From Vibrio parahaemolyticus (GTDB taxonomy: Bacteria > Pseudomonadota > Gammaproteobacteria > Enterobacterales > Vibrionaceae), in assembly GCF_900460535.1 (NCBI RefSeq), contig NZ_UHIL01000001.1, forward strand, positions 2,170,001 to 2,234,000: a stretch of 64,000 bases of DNA, written 5' to 3'. The translations under genes were made by a program, and so were the position numbers. The notes beneath the pieces are model-generated. The model saw only the letters and a program-made list of their open reading frames with translations. It did not search any database and had not been told where the DNA came from. Below are positions 36,265-45,198 of this stretch, in pieces (within the stretch, counting starts at the first letter, position 1; each line of letters starts with the position of its first letter).

Positions 36265-37282
36265 TAAACCCTATAACGACACCAAGCTCGATAGCCACCT
36301 CTTCATGGATGAGGTATTTAAGTTGTTCTAGCTTGTTGTATTGCGCGAGAACCAAACGATATCCGTCCACACTTTGTAGTGCAGAGAACAGGCTTTTATC
36401 TTCAGGCCAAGTCTCTAAAGCCATGTCAAACTGATACGCGACGCGATCCGCCAATTGCGTTTTACCTTGCGCCCTTAACAGCGCATCTAACCCTTTACCG
36501 TTCGCAAAATACAACTGATGCAAGCTTTCTAGGTTAGCTTTTAAGTTAGAGAGCGAGGTTTCTGAGCGCCAAGACTCCGAGAAGTAAGGACGAGGATGCC
36601 CTATCTTGGCTAGCGGACGGCTGAGCTTTTTCATGCTGTATTCTAGCTGGTTAGAAAGCAGCGAAATGTACTCCGATTCCCACTCTGTCTTTTGCAAAGA
36701 CTTCCACGGGTTTTGAGCCCAAGAATTAGCGATGATCTGTGCTTTATCGTGCAAATTTTCGGCAATCGCAACACCTGAGGCACATACATTGCTATTGGTA
36801 TTAAGCGTGGATGCATCATCATAAAGTAACCATTCCAACGCCCCTAAACCTTGCACAGTCACGCTTTGTGTCGATATCTCTTCCACTGTCCAAACTTTAT
36901 CGGCTTTAGTCAGCGCCGACATTTTGCGCCCGGTGGTATTTTTTTTATCTGGCCAGAATTGTACGTTCCAGCTTTGCTCCAGCGCGGTCGAGGGGCCACG
37001 TTCCTGTCCTTGAAGCGCCATCCAAGCCAGCATGGTTCTGTGCCACTGTTGTTGTACTGGTTCCACGTCATTTTTCGGCGCCGAACAAAAATCAGCAAAG
37101 CTCTGTTCTAACTGCGAAGCTTGGCTTAAAAATGACTGTGCGGCATGAAACTCCACTTCGTAAACAGCTTGAGAAATATGGCTAGTTTGCTCTGGTTGTG
37201 CATCCGACGAGCCCGTTGTCGATTGGCAACCAACTAAGCTTAGCGTTGCAACAACAGCGCTCATTAATGTTGTTTTCTTCAT
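36245..37282 (-). CDS. Imelysin-family lipoprotein lacking the canonical GxHxxE histidine
   Basis: The 345-aa lipoprotein has the lipobox LSLVGCQ at about residue 19 and a helical-bundle imelysin domain. In the region where imelysins carry GxHxxE it reads GLGALEWLLYDDAS, with Gly at the His position. It is a second, diverged copy relative to the gene at 38760, which has the intact motif. Imelysins (IrpA/EfeO-like) are iron-regulated periplasmic or outer-membrane proteins. It starts 10 bp after the DUF1111 gene stop and overlaps the DUF1513 gene. AAGGAT precedes the ATG by six bases. Confidence 0.82.
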   Translation of the reverse strand: MKKTTLMSAVVATLSLVGCQSTTGSSDAQPEQTSHISQAVYEVEFHAAQSFLSQASQLEQSFADFCSAPKNDVEPVQQQWHRTMLAWMALQGQERGPSTALEQSWNVQFWPDKKNTTGRKMSALTKADKVWTVEEISTQSVTVQGLGALEWLLYDDASTLNTNSNVCASGVAIAENLHDKAQIIANSWAQNPWKSLQKTEWESEYISLLSNQLEYSMKKLSRPLAKIGHPRPYFSESWRSETSLSNLKANLESLHQLYFANGKGLDALLRAQGKTQLADRVAYQFDMALETWPEDKSLFSALQSVDGYRLVLAQYNKLEQLKYLIHEEVAIELGVVIGFNATDGD

Positions 37283-37292
37283 GGTTGCATCC

Positions 37293-38675
37293 TTACAGAG
37301 AGTTCAGAAACGCGATCAATGCGTCACGTTCTTTTTGGTTAAGCGATAGCACATTTTGTTTCGCTTGTTCCGCTTCACCACCATGCCAAAGCACCGCTTC
37401 CATCAAGTTACGTGCTCGACCATCATGTAAGAAATACGTGTGACCGTTCACTTCTTCTGTGTAACCAATCCCCCAAAGTGGTGGCGTACGCCATTCACGG
37501 CCATTGGCAAGATATTCAGGTCGATGATCAGCAAGGCCCTCTCCCATGTCATGCAACAGCAGATCGGTATACGGGTGGATAAGTTGCTCTGAAAGCGCAG
37601 GCCGGTCTGCTCGTTTTGTCGTTTTTACACTGGTTTTATGGCAGCTTTCGCACCCCGAAGCAGCAAAGATCTTTTGGCCAAGCTGAACATCAGGAGCATT
37701 CACATTTCGACGAATCGGCACGGCTAAGTGTTGGCTGTAAAACTCTACGAAGTCGAGTATGTTTTGGCTTACTTCTGGCTTGCCGCCATTTGGCAACTCC
37801 TCACAAAGGGATTGCTTCGCCGTGCAGTTTTCATTCGGGAACAAGTGACTTGTTAGACCAACATCACCATTAAACGCGGCCGCATTTTGCTGCATCAACG
37901 TTGGTTGTCCTGCTTTCCATCCAAAACGGCCAATCGAAAAGTCGCCTTTTTCGATGTCCCAAACTTTATTCACCTTGCCTGAGATGCCATCGCTATTACG
38001 GTCATTTTCGTCTGCCCACTTAAGCAACGTTTCATCAGGAATACTTTCTAGCAAACCTAAACCAATCATAGGTGGCGCGACACGAGCGGAAAACTGCGTA
38101 TCAGGGTGCATGTCCCCATAACCTAAATCGGTAATTTTCAGCGTAGGCTTTCTCAACGTCACTTTTTTGCCATCTTTAAACTCAACGGGAACGTCCGTAT
38201 AAGTAATAGCAATTTTGCCCTCCGGCGTTTGGTCTTGCAGAGCAAAATCTTGCAGTTGCCCACCATACGTAGGCTCCGGAATACCGCCATCCATGATGTA
38301 AGCTTTCTTCTGCTCTAGCGTCATCGCCGGGATACTCAAACGCACCAACATAGACACGGCATGAATGTCGTCTTTTTCAGGAGGATGCCCACGGCCATCT
38401 TTTATGTGGCAATTCTGACAACCATTGGTGTTGAAAAGCGGGCCAAGGCCGTCTCTTGCATCTGTAGTCGCTGGCGCTTGCACCCATGGGTTACGGAAAA
38501 AACTATTGCCCACACTAAAATCAAGTCGCTTACTCATTGGCAAGTTCGTCGCGGGTAATGAATAGGCATTAGCACCGTCTTTTTTGACACTGGTGTTGCC
38601 ACCAGACTTAACATCGTAAGCCATGGCAGAAGTCGAAAGGATCGCGGCAAAGGCGGAAAGTAGGTATGGCTTCAT
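37293..38675 (-). CDS. Di-heme DUF1111 thiol-oxidoreductase-like cytochrome
   Basis: The 460-aa periplasmic c-type cytochrome has a signal peptide (MKPYLLSAFAAILSTSAMA) and two heme motifs, CQNCH (about residue 85) and CESCH (about 340), typical of the DUF1111 di-haem family related to MauG-like peroxidases. GNSFFRNPWVQAP and HDGRARNLMEAVLWHGGEA are family features. It is embedded between two imelysin genes in the same direction, an association often seen with iron uptake. The ATG at 38675 begins the signal peptide; frames further upstream pass through the terminator hairpin and are unlikely. The oxidised substrate is unknown. Confidence 0.88.
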   Translation of the reverse strand: MKPYLLSAFAAILSTSAMAYDVKSGGNTSVKKDGANAYSLPATNLPMSKRLDFSVGNSFFRNPWVQAPATTDARDGLGPLFNTNGCQNCHIKDGRGHPPEKDDIHAVSMLVRLSIPAMTLEQKKAYIMDGGIPEPTYGGQLQDFALQDQTPEGKIAITYTDVPVEFKDGKKVTLRKPTLKITDLGYGDMHPDTQFSARVAPPMIGLGLLESIPDETLLKWADENDRNSDGISGKVNKVWDIEKGDFSIGRFGWKAGQPTLMQQNAAAFNGDVGLTSHLFPNENCTAKQSLCEELPNGGKPEVSQNILDFVEFYSQHLAVPIRRNVNAPDVQLGQKIFAASGCESCHKTSVKTTKRADRPALSEQLIHPYTDLLLHDMGEGLADHRPEYLANGREWRTPPLWGIGYTEEVNGHTYFLHDGRARNLMEAVLWHGGEAEQAKQNVLSLNQKERDALIAFLNSL

Positions 38676-38720
38676 ATCACTGCTCTTATATGAATGGATA
38701 ACAACGAGCTCTAACGGCAA

Positions 38721-38741
38721 AAGGGCTCACGATGAGCCCTT
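38721..38741 (-). terminator. Terminator/attenuator between the first imelysin gene and the DUF1111 gene
   Basis: AAGGGCTCA / TGAGCCCTT stem of nine bases with loop of three. On the minus strand it is followed by TTTT. It lies inside a four-gene same-direction cluster, so it probably lowers expression of the downstream three. Confidence 0.75.
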
Positions 38742-38759
38742 GTTTATTATTATGTGTTC

Positions 38760-40022
38760 TTAAAACTCGTGGTCTGCGGTGTCTGGGCTTAGGCTATCGA
38801 TGCCGACAATACCCGCTGCACGCTCAATAGCACCGGTTTGTGCAACCAACGCCATGATGGTGTCGTTAACCAGAGCATTGCCTTGAGCATTACCCGCAGC
38901 AATAAGTTGGTCGAAATGCTGATTGTGTTTTTCAGCAGAAGTCACCAACTCGCCAACTTGACTGCGTGTTACGTCAAATTGCTTCTGGATTTCTTCAGCG
39001 GCTTTCTTATCTTCCTGAGCAACTAGGTTTGCGATACTTGGACCAGTAAGAACCGTGCCATCTTGGCGGCTGTATGTACCCGTATAAACGTTGTAGATAC
39101 CTTGCTCGTTGTAGTAATGCGAGTTGTGCGTGTTATCCGAGAAGCAATCGTGCTCGTCTTCCGTAGAGTTCGCTTCTAGCGCAACTTTCATACGCTCACC
39201 AGCTAACTCACCCAAAGACAAAGAGCCCATACCAAACAGCATTTTACGTAAACCATTATCTGCAGAACCTGTTAGTAGCTCTTGACGGTAGTTGCCTTTT
39301 TCATCAGCAGACCACTGTTTTTCCATCCATTCAAGATCTTGAACCAGTAGATCGGCCGCGGCTTTTAAGTACTCACCGCGACGATCGCAGTGACCATTTG
39401 TACAACCAGAACCAACAACAAAGTCCGTGTAAGCACGCTGACCTGCACCTGCATTTGTGCCGTTCAGATCTTGTCCCCATAGAAGGAATTCGATCGCATG
39501 ATAGCCCGTTGCTACGTTTGCTTCTGAGCCACCTACTTCGTTCAAGCTAGCAAGTAATTCTGGAGTAATTTTTGCCACGTCAAGCTTAGACGGGCCGATC
39601 GTTAGACTTGTGTTAGCAATGATATTTGCCGCTGCACCTTCGTTACCAAGCTCATATTGGTAGTCAGCAGCTACATAATCGATAAGACCTTCGTCAAGTG
39701 GCCAGGCATTAAGTTGACCTTCCCAATCGTCGACTACTGCGTTGCCAAAACGGAAAACTTCAGACTGTTGGTATGGCACGCGGGACTCTAGCCAAGCTTG
39801 CTTAACGTCTTCAAGCTTTGCCTCAGATGGTGCTTTTAAAAATTCATCGATTTTCACTTCCAACGTTTTTGCCGTCGTCAGTGAGTCAGCAAATACGGCG
39901 TGAGCCACATCTGCATAATGTTCAACAACTTGTTGTTTTGTTACTTGAGCAGCAACGGTAGTACCACTGGCAATGAGGAGTGAAGCAGCAATAGATTGGA
40001 CTAATACTGTTTTTGCATTCAT
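38760..40022 (-). CDS. irpA: Imelysin-family iron-regulated protein (IrpA-like)
   Basis: The 420-aa periplasmic protein has a signal peptide (MNAKTVLVQSIAASLLIASGTTVAAQ). The imelysin signature GxHxxE is present in VATGYHAIEFLLWGQD (about residues 170-185). It also contains CDRRGEYLKAAADLL and a conserved C-terminal NDTIMALVAQTGAIE. It is the presumed first gene of the iron operon. A Fur-box-like sequence lies about 45 bp upstream at 40066-40084. The ATG at 40022 has AAGGATG upstream; earlier in-frame starts are less likely. Confidence 0.85.
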   Translation of the reverse strand: MNAKTVLVQSIAASLLIASGTTVAAQVTKQQVVEHYADVAHAVFADSLTTAKTLEVKIDEFLKAPSEAKLEDVKQAWLESRVPYQQSEVFRFGNAVVDDWEGQLNAWPLDEGLIDYVAADYQYELGNEGAAANIIANTSLTIGPSKLDVAKITPELLASLNEVGGSEANVATGYHAIEFLLWGQDLNGTNAGAGQRAYTDFVVGSGCTNGHCDRRGEYLKAAADLLVQDLEWMEKQWSADEKGNYRQELLTGSADNGLRKMLFGMGSLSLGELAGERMKVALEANSTEDEHDCFSDNTHNSHYYNEQGIYNVYTGTYSRQDGTVLTGPSIANLVAQEDKKAAEEIQKQFDVTRSQVGELVTSAEKHNQHFDQLIAAGNAQGNALVNDTIMALVAQTGAIERAAGIVGIDSLSPDTADHEF

Positions 40023-40065
40023 CTGAAGCATCCTTGTTGAGCAATTCATTTGTTATATTCGTAGT

Positions 40066-40084
40066 GCTAATTATTCTTATTTGC
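40066..40084. promoter_or_regulatory. Fur-box-like site upstream of the imelysin operon
   Basis: The minus-strand sequence GCAAATAAGAATAATTAGC matches the 19-bp Fur consensus GATAATGATAATCATTATC at 13 positions. Its location just before an irpA-like gene fits iron repression. Functional status is inferred. Confidence 0.6.
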
Positions 40085-40140
40085 ACTTTTAGTCACGAGA
40101 TAATACAAATTTACAATTTATTTGCAACTCCAGATACAAA

Positions 40141-40168
40141 AAAAGCCTCATCACTGTGAGGCTTTTAA
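40141..40168 (-). terminator. Terminator after ribA
   Basis: AAAAGCCTCA / TGAGGCTTTT stem of ten bases, T7 on the minus strand. Confidence 0.9.
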
Positions 40169-40198
40169 CATTCATAATTGACAGTTTTCTCTTTAGGA

Positions 40199-40795
40199 TT
40201 AAACCTTTAGGTTATGTTTGCCGTGAGAAACTTTCGCTCTAAGATAGTTTTCATTACCATCTTTAATGTGCGCCGAAGTATTGACAACTTCGACAATCTC
40301 AATTCCGTATTCCGCTAATTCACGGATTTTCTTAGGGTTATTGGTCACAAGACGAATTTTCTTGATACCTAACGCTTCTAACATTTGTGCCGCTTCTGTG
40401 AAGTCTCTTAAATCATCATCAAAGCCTAAATGGTTGTTTGCTTCGTAAGTGTTCATCCCCTGGCTTTGCAGACGATACGCATCAATCTTGTTGTACAAAC
40501 CGATACCACGGCCCTCTTGGCGAAGGTAAAGGATCACGCCGCCAGATTCGCCCATACGTTGGATCGTTTCTTCTAACTGCTCACCGCAGTCACAGCGAGA
40601 TGAGTGGAAAACATCGCCAGTCAGACACTCGGAATGCATACGCACTAGCGGCGTGTCTTGCGTTTGATCCGCTTGTTTAAAAATAACTGCCACATGCTCT
40701 TTATCTGTCTTAAGGCCACGGAAAGACAGGATCTCAGCATCGATATTACTTTTAGCCCCGACTTTAAAATCTACTCTGGCACGTACTTCCGCCAT
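40199..40795 (-). CDS. ribA: GTP cyclohydrolase II
   Basis: First enzyme of riboflavin synthesis, opening GTP to the diaminopyrimidine. The 198-aa protein has the zinc-binding cysteines in [20 protein letters not shown]. The catalytic core is [33 protein letters not shown] and [16 protein letters not shown]. The start at 40795 ([13 protein letters not shown]) gives the length I recall for Vibrio RibA; the frame stays open to a GTG at 40864. A palindrome matching the Zur consensus lies about 190 bp upstream. Since the enzyme uses zinc, this paralogue may be tuned to zinc or iron supply. Confidence 0.93.
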   Translation of the reverse strand: MAEVRARVDFKVGAKSNIDAEILSFRGLKTDKEHVAVIFKQADQTQDTPLVRMHSECLTGDVFHSSRCDCGEQLEETIQRMGESGGVILYLRQEGRGIGLYNKIDAYRLQSQGMNTYEANNHLGFDDDLRDFTEAAQMLEALGIKKIRLVTNNPKKIRELAEYGIEIVEVVNTSAHIKDGNENYLRAKVSHGKHNLKV

Positions 40796-40981
40796 ATCTA
40801 TACTCACTCGATTTATTGCTTGATGCGCTTGGTGCGTTTTTGTTATTGCATTCATGGGATTCACTTATTGCTCTTCAACTATGGGGATTGATACCGCATT
40901 TTTCAATGTTGAGATCACAATTGGGTTGATCTTATCCCCTTCCGCAGACAAAGACGATCACTTATCTTGCTGCGCTGATGA

Positions 40982-41000
40982 ATTGTTATAGTATAACAAT
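40982..41000. promoter_or_regulatory. Zur-box-like palindrome upstream of ribA
   Basis: ATTGTTATA-G-TATAACAAT is a perfect nine-base inverted repeat. It contains GTTATANTATAAC, the core of the gamma-proteobacterial Zur consensus (AATGTTATANTATAACATT). On the minus strand it overlaps TATACT, a good -10 hexamer for ribA, consistent with repression. Confidence 0.65.
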
Positions 41001-41018
41001 TTTATAAAACTACAATAA

Positions 41019-41050
41019 AAAACCCCAGACAAATTTTTGCCTGGGGTTGG
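41019..41050 (-). terminator. Terminator after the small gene at 41077
   Basis: AACCCCAG / CTGGGGTT stem with a loop of about 12 bases, followed on the minus strand by TTTTTTATTG. Confidence 0.8.
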
Positions 41051-41076
41051 TAAAGGTTAGAGCATGAAAAGGAATC

Positions 41077-41253
41077 TTAATGAGTTTGGCTACGTTTCCA
41101 AACCGCTAATTCTATCCATACCGCTTCGAGTTCTTGAATTTCTTCGTCTGTTAGGACGGCGAGAGTTGAAGTCACTTGTGGCAGCTTCGGTGTTTGAAAC
41201 GCACGAATCTGCGAATAAAAGTCCTTCTTTAACTGCAATATAACTGAATCCAC
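41077..41253 (-). CDS. Small hypothetical protein
   Basis: The 58-aa frame is acidic in its second half (LTDEEIQELEAVWIELAVWK) and follows a basic/aromatic start (QLKKDFYSQIRAFQTPK). It is likely a real gene because AGGTG lies six bases before a GTG at 41253 and a good terminator follows the stop. It has no recognised domain. An alternative overlapping frame at 41090-41296 is less convincing. Confidence 0.5.
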   Translation of the reverse strand: MDSVILQLKKDFYSQIRAFQTPKLPQVTSTLAVLTDEEIQELEAVWIELAVWKRSQTH

Positions 41254-41401
41254 TGCGTACACCTACTGTTGTTCTTTTATTACTTCTCCAGCTCAAATTT
41301 TATCGTTAGCTTTATACTGGAGGCTTCATAAATTCCAAAAAATGATAACACTCTGCTTGTTATATGCACAATTTATTTTCCATACTGGAATAATGGTCAC
41401 A

Positions 41402-41812
41402 TTAATTTCGCTTGATTAGTCGGATCGAAAATAGAGCAAAAAAGATCAAAAATATAATAGGAAAGATCCACAATAGCGCAGTTGAATAATTAAATGGAGG
41501 TTGATACAGAACAATATTTCCATATCGTTCAACCAAATAATCTTTTACCTGCTGATCGGAGCTACCTTCATTGACCATGGTATAGACCTTTAACCGAAGA
41601 TCTTTAGCCGCTGGCGCATTGGACTCAATCAAGTTCTGGTTTTGGCATTGTGGGCAGCGCAATGTCTTAGCGAGCGAGGTTGCTCGTTGTTGCACTTCTA
41701 CAGATTGAAATTCAAAAAGATCAACGTTCTGCTTAATTTCACTCCCATTGCTCACAGGAGAATATAATGCAAGTGCAAAAACGGTAATAAATATATATTT
41801 AAATAGCGCCAT
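41402..41812 (-). CDS. nrfF: Cytochrome c nitrite reductase maturation protein NrfF (CcmH N-terminal type)
   Basis: The 136-aa membrane-anchored thiol protein has a signal at about 5-22, the redox motif LRCPQCQNQNLIESNAP (Cys-Pro-Gln-Cys near residues 52-55) typical of CcmH/NrfF, and a C-terminal membrane helix (STALLWIFPIIFLIFFALFSI). It works with the NrfE haem lyase to attach haem at the unusual CWSCK site of NrfA. It overlaps the preceding dsbE-like gene by 14 bp at the end of the nrfB-to-nrfF unit. Confidence 0.9.
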   Translation of the reverse strand: MALFKYIFITVFALALYSPVSNGSEIKQNVDLFEFQSVEVQQRATSLAKTLRCPQCQNQNLIESNAPAAKDLRLKVYTMVNEGSSDQQVKDYLVERYGNIVLYQPPFNYSTALLWIFPIIFLIFFALFSIRLIKRN

Positions 41813-42332
41813 TAAAATACCTAGAAAATATTGAGTTCCATTTGTCGATCGTGATTGCTCCCCGATATTTGATCAAAACCTTGCCATTTTGATCAATAAG
41901 ATAAGTTTCTGGTGTACCTATCACTCCCAGCTCAACCGCTAATTCGCCATTTGGGTCACTAATCACGTCTTGATAAGGATTGTTTTTAGAGCTCAAGTAG
42001 TTTTGAGCGGCAGAGTTATTATCTCGATAATTCAAACCAATGATCGGCACTCCCGCATCCGCTATCTGCAAAAGTGTTTCATGTTCTTTCTTACAGATCC
42101 CACACCATGACGCCCACACATTCAGCAACTTATAGCCATTGTCTTGAAACAACACCTGAGTTACCTCTTTTCCAGAGATAACCGATACAGCGCTGAAATT
42201 TGGAACCATTAGCGTGCTTTCCTTTGCTTGCTCAACGTGGGGGCGGTCAGATAACGCCGCAACGACCACGACTGAAAAGACGGCAACAGCAATAAATAAC
42301 CCGAATAGTTTAGGCATAGTTTTCGGTGACAT
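41799..42332 (-). CDS. Thioredoxin-like DsbE/CcmG-type protein of the nrf cluster
   Basis: The 177-aa protein has a membrane anchor at about 7-28 followed by a periplasmic thioredoxin fold with the active site ASWCGICKKEHE (about 73-84), the cis-Pro region VIGTPETYLID and the DsbE signature ISDPNGELAVELGVIGTPE. It reduces the apocytochrome or NrfF before haem ligation. It overlaps nrfE by 23 bp and nrfF by 14 bp. Enteric nrf operons lack such a gene. GAGGG six bases before the ATG at 42332 supports this start. Confidence 0.88.
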   Translation of the reverse strand: MSPKTMPKLFGLFIAVAVFSVVVVAALSDRPHVEQAKESTLMVPNFSAVSVISGKEVTQVLFQDNGYKLLNVWASWCGICKKEHETLLQIADAGVPIIGLNYRDNNSAAQNYLSSKNNPYQDVISDPNGELAVELGVIGTPETYLIDQNGKVLIKYRGAITIDKWNSIFSRYFNGAI

Positions 42333-44217
42333 TCACGGCCCTCTTTCTTTTGCGATACACAGTCGTCAATGCGCCAAACACCGCTATCAAACCGCCTGAC
42401 CATATCCACCAAATCCCCGCCCGGTACTGAACTTTTATTGCATAAGCGTTTGTGCCAACTTTATCCCCCAACGTCAGATAATAGTCTCCGTGCCATAAAC
42501 TCAGAATCGCGGGCTCAGTCATGTTCATTACTCGCACGGGATAATGGCGTTTTTCAGGTTGTAATGCATAGCGGGTCTGATCATCAAGGCGCAAAATGAT
42601 CCTTGCTTGTTCTGCGGTGTAATTTGGCCCTATTACCCAATCCATACCTTGATAATCGATACCAATGTTTGCTCTTTGATGTGAAACACCAGGCTCTACT
42701 CGCAAGTTGTATTGGTACGAGTATTCACTGTTGAAGACAGCTCCCACAACGGCTACAGAAAAACCGACGTGTACTAATACCATCTTGATTAGTGGCCCTT
42801 TGTTTTCGGCATTCAGCCATAACATAGTGTGCGTAGTAATAACCCAAGCTGCTAAAAATACACTCGTGATTGTCCCAATACGCACGGTATCAACCGACAA
42901 GATAAAGACGGCTACGACACCTAAAGCGATAGTACTTGCGAAGGCGAATTGCCTTTTCCAGTTCGCACACACTCCTTTTGTCCACCGCAAAATTGGCGTC
43001 ATGGCTAACGCCAACAAAGCGAAAATACTGAGAGGAAATATTAAGCTATTAAAATACGGCGCACCAACAGAGATGTTTCCCAACCCTAGCAATTGATAAA
43101 TCATCGGGTAGAACGTACCTAAAAAGACGATCGCCGTGGATATGACCAAAAGTCCAATGGACACACACACCATATAAGCTCGACTGATCAAGGAACGTAA
43201 CCTAAATGGTTTGATGGCATCTCCACGCACAATCAGTACGCTAAACGTCATCAATACTAACGCACTAAGCACAGCAAGCAGGGCTAAACCTTTGGTAGGA
43301 TCCACAGCAAAAGCATGCACCGACGTTAATACGCCAGAACGTACGATAAATGTCCCGAGAATGCTTAAACTAAAGGTCGCAAACGCCAACGCGTATGTGC
43401 TCCACAACGCTCCCTGATTTTTCTTTGCTAATACTCCGCTGTGCAGGAGTGCAGTGCCTGTTAACCACGGCAATAAAGAGGCATTTTCTACTGGGTCCCA
43501 AAACCACCAGCCTCCCCAGCCAAGTTCATTGTATGCCCACCAAGAGCCGACAAGGATACCAACAGTCAAGGTTCCCCAGGCAAAATATGCGGCTTTTCGC
43601 GTACAACAGTACCATTCATTGACAGGCCGTTTGCTTAATAACGCCGAAAGTGCAAACGCCAAAATGGCGGAATAACCAACGTAACCTAAATATAAAAGTG
43701 GCGGATGAATGATCAATCCAATGTCCTGCAGCATTGGATTCAAATCACGTCCTTCTACTGCCAATGTTTTTGCGAACTCAAAAGGGTTAGACGTTGTTAA
43801 CGTAAACCAAGCAAAAACGGCAATCAGGACATTCATAATGCCAAGGCAATCTGCGGTGTAGCATTGGTTAATCGGAGAACTAAGAGCAATGTATGATGCC
43901 CATAAACTGAGCGTCACGACCCAAAACAGCATGGAGCCTTGGTGCCCACCCCATGCCGCTGCAACCTTGTAGGCGGTTGGCAATTGGCTGTTGGAATGAG
44001 TGATCACATATTCAAGAGCAAAATTGTCTTGGATAAAACAGACAATCAGCAGTAATAGACAAACAACAGAGGCTAAACTGATGAGATGTGAGGTCGCAAG
44101 TTGGTGTTCTAACATAATGGGCTTAGCCGCTGCACGGCGATACCAATGCAATACAGCAGAACAACTCGCCCCCATTGCGACGAAAATCAGTAAGAAGAAC
44201 CCTAGTTCAGCCTCCAT
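42310..44217 (-). CDS. nrfE: Haem lyase NrfE (CcmF family)
   Basis: The 635-aa polytopic membrane protein has the CcmF/NrfE signature: the tryptophan-rich WGGHQGSMLFWV and YNELGWGGWWFWDPVENASLLPWLTGTAL, with haem-ligand histidines in INPLLLYLGYVG-like (IIHPPLLYLG) and HSGVLAKK segments. It forms the haem lyase for NrfA with NrfF and NrfG. AAGGAGG lies before the ATG at 44217. It starts 9 bp after nrfD ends. Confidence 0.93.
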   Translation of the reverse strand: MEAELGFFLLIFVAMGASCSAVLHWYRRAAAKPIMLEHQLATSHLISLASVVCLLLLIVCFIQDNFALEYVITHSNSQLPTAYKVAAAWGGHQGSMLFWVVTLSLWASYIALSSPINQCYTADCLGIMNVLIAVFAWFTLTTSNPFEFAKTLAVEGRDLNPMLQDIGLIIHPPLLYLGYVGYSAILAFALSALLSKRPVNEWYCCTRKAAYFAWGTLTVGILVGSWWAYNELGWGGWWFWDPVENASLLPWLTGTALLHSGVLAKKNQGALWSTYALAFATFSLSILGTFIVRSGVLTSVHAFAVDPTKGLALLAVLSALVLMTFSVLIVRGDAIKPFRLRSLISRAYMVCVSIGLLVISTAIVFLGTFYPMIYQLLGLGNISVGAPYFNSLIFPLSIFALLALAMTPILRWTKGVCANWKRQFAFASTIALGVVAVFILSVDTVRIGTITSVFLAAWVITTHTMLWLNAENKGPLIKMVLVHVGFSVAVVGAVFNSEYSYQYNLRVEPGVSHQRANIGIDYQGMDWVIGPNYTAEQARIILRLDDQTRYALQPEKRHYPVRVMNMTEPAILSLWHGDYYLTLGDKVGTNAYAIKVQYRAGIWWIWSGGLIAVFGALTTVYRKRKRAVNVTENYA

Positions 44218-44226
44218 TGTTCCTCC

Positions 44227-45198
44227 TTAGACAACGGTCATTTGACCCGCATAGAGTATGAACGTACGCAGCATCAGCACGCCGACCAAACTCAATGTTG
44301 TCACGACAAAGACGTAACTACCTTTATGGCGAACTTCAGAAGGCATTAACCAGTTCAATGTTAGCGGCATCAACATACCAATCAACACAACACCAACCCA
44401 GAACCACTGCGCCCAAAAGCCGTTGGATATTGCATTCCAAGCTGCGACTTCGTTTTGACCCCCGCTGAAAATCAAGCCAGTAAAGAACGTGACTAAAACG
44501 AACAACTCGAATAATACAACCGGACGTTCAAAGCCATGCACCCATGAAACACTAGGACTGGATGTCGGCTCTTTAAACACTAAGATTCCGAACATCAAAC
44601 ATGCCGCTGCGCCCGAAGATAGGCTTGAGAATAGGAACAAAATCGGCAACACCGGATTGTTGAGCATCGGGTAGGTTTTAAGTGCCGATAGTAGGAAGCC
44701 AGTATATGCCGCCAGTACTATCGCCAAGAAACCCAAGAACAACTCGATGGCATTACTCACCTTTCCAGCCTTGATCAAAAAGCCATCCACAAAGTCGAGT
44801 AATCCGCTCGGTAATTTGCCTTCACAAAATCTGATGATTTGATGGCGAAAGATCACGCCAATCCAAACAAACAACACAACCATGTAGACTTGAAACAAGA
44901 CAACGCCCATCGACATCACCGACGTCGGGTTGTAGTAAATCATGATTTTCCAAAACTGGAGTGGCTTAGTTAAATGGAAAATCAAAATCACCAAACCGGA
45001 AATGATGCCAAATGGCGCGAGCCAAGCCATCGCTTTCATAATGCCATTGTTCGCCGGATCTCCCTCAATGACTTTGCGTTTAAGGTAGATAGAAATCATC
45101 ACTGCGCCAGCAGACATCCCAGCTAAAAATAGGTAAATCGCGATGATCCAATCCCACACTAATGAATCAAAGTGGAAAGCACTTTCAAAACCGTTCAT
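44227..45198 (-). CDS. nrfD: Quinol-oxidising membrane subunit NrfD
   Basis: The 323-aa membrane protein has eight predicted helices and no haem motif, as in the NrfD/PsrC family. It transfers electrons from menaquinol through NrfC and NrfB to NrfA. Family features include WDWIIAIYLFLAGMSAGAVMIS near the start and WFWVGVVLIGMLMPLTLNW near the end. Its ATG overlaps the nrfC stop (ATGA). GGGAGGTG precedes it. Confidence 0.93.
   Translation of the reverse strand: MNGFESAFHFDSLVWDWIIAIYLFLAGMSAGAVMISIYLKRKVIEGDPANNGIMKAMAWLAPFGIISGLVILIFHLTKPLQFWKIMIYYNPTSVMSMGVVLFQVYMVVLFVWIGVIFRHQIIRFCEGKLPSGLLDFVDGFLIKAGKVSNAIELFLGFLAIVLAAYTGFLLSALKTYPMLNNPVLPILFLFSSLSSGAAACLMFGILVFKEPTSSPSVSWVHGFERPVVLFELFVLVTFFTGLIFSGGQNEVAAWNAISNGFWAQWFWVGVVLIGMLMPLTLNWLMPSEVRHKGSYVFVVTTLSLVGVLMLRTFILYAGQMTVV

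Noticed and set aside
40796..40981. Possible FMN riboswitch ahead of ribA
   Set aside because: None of the FMN-aptamer conserved segments is seen; the palindrome further upstream explains regulation better.
42707..43096. Plus-strand frame over nrfE
   Set aside because: Antisense shadow of the membrane-segment codons of nrfE.
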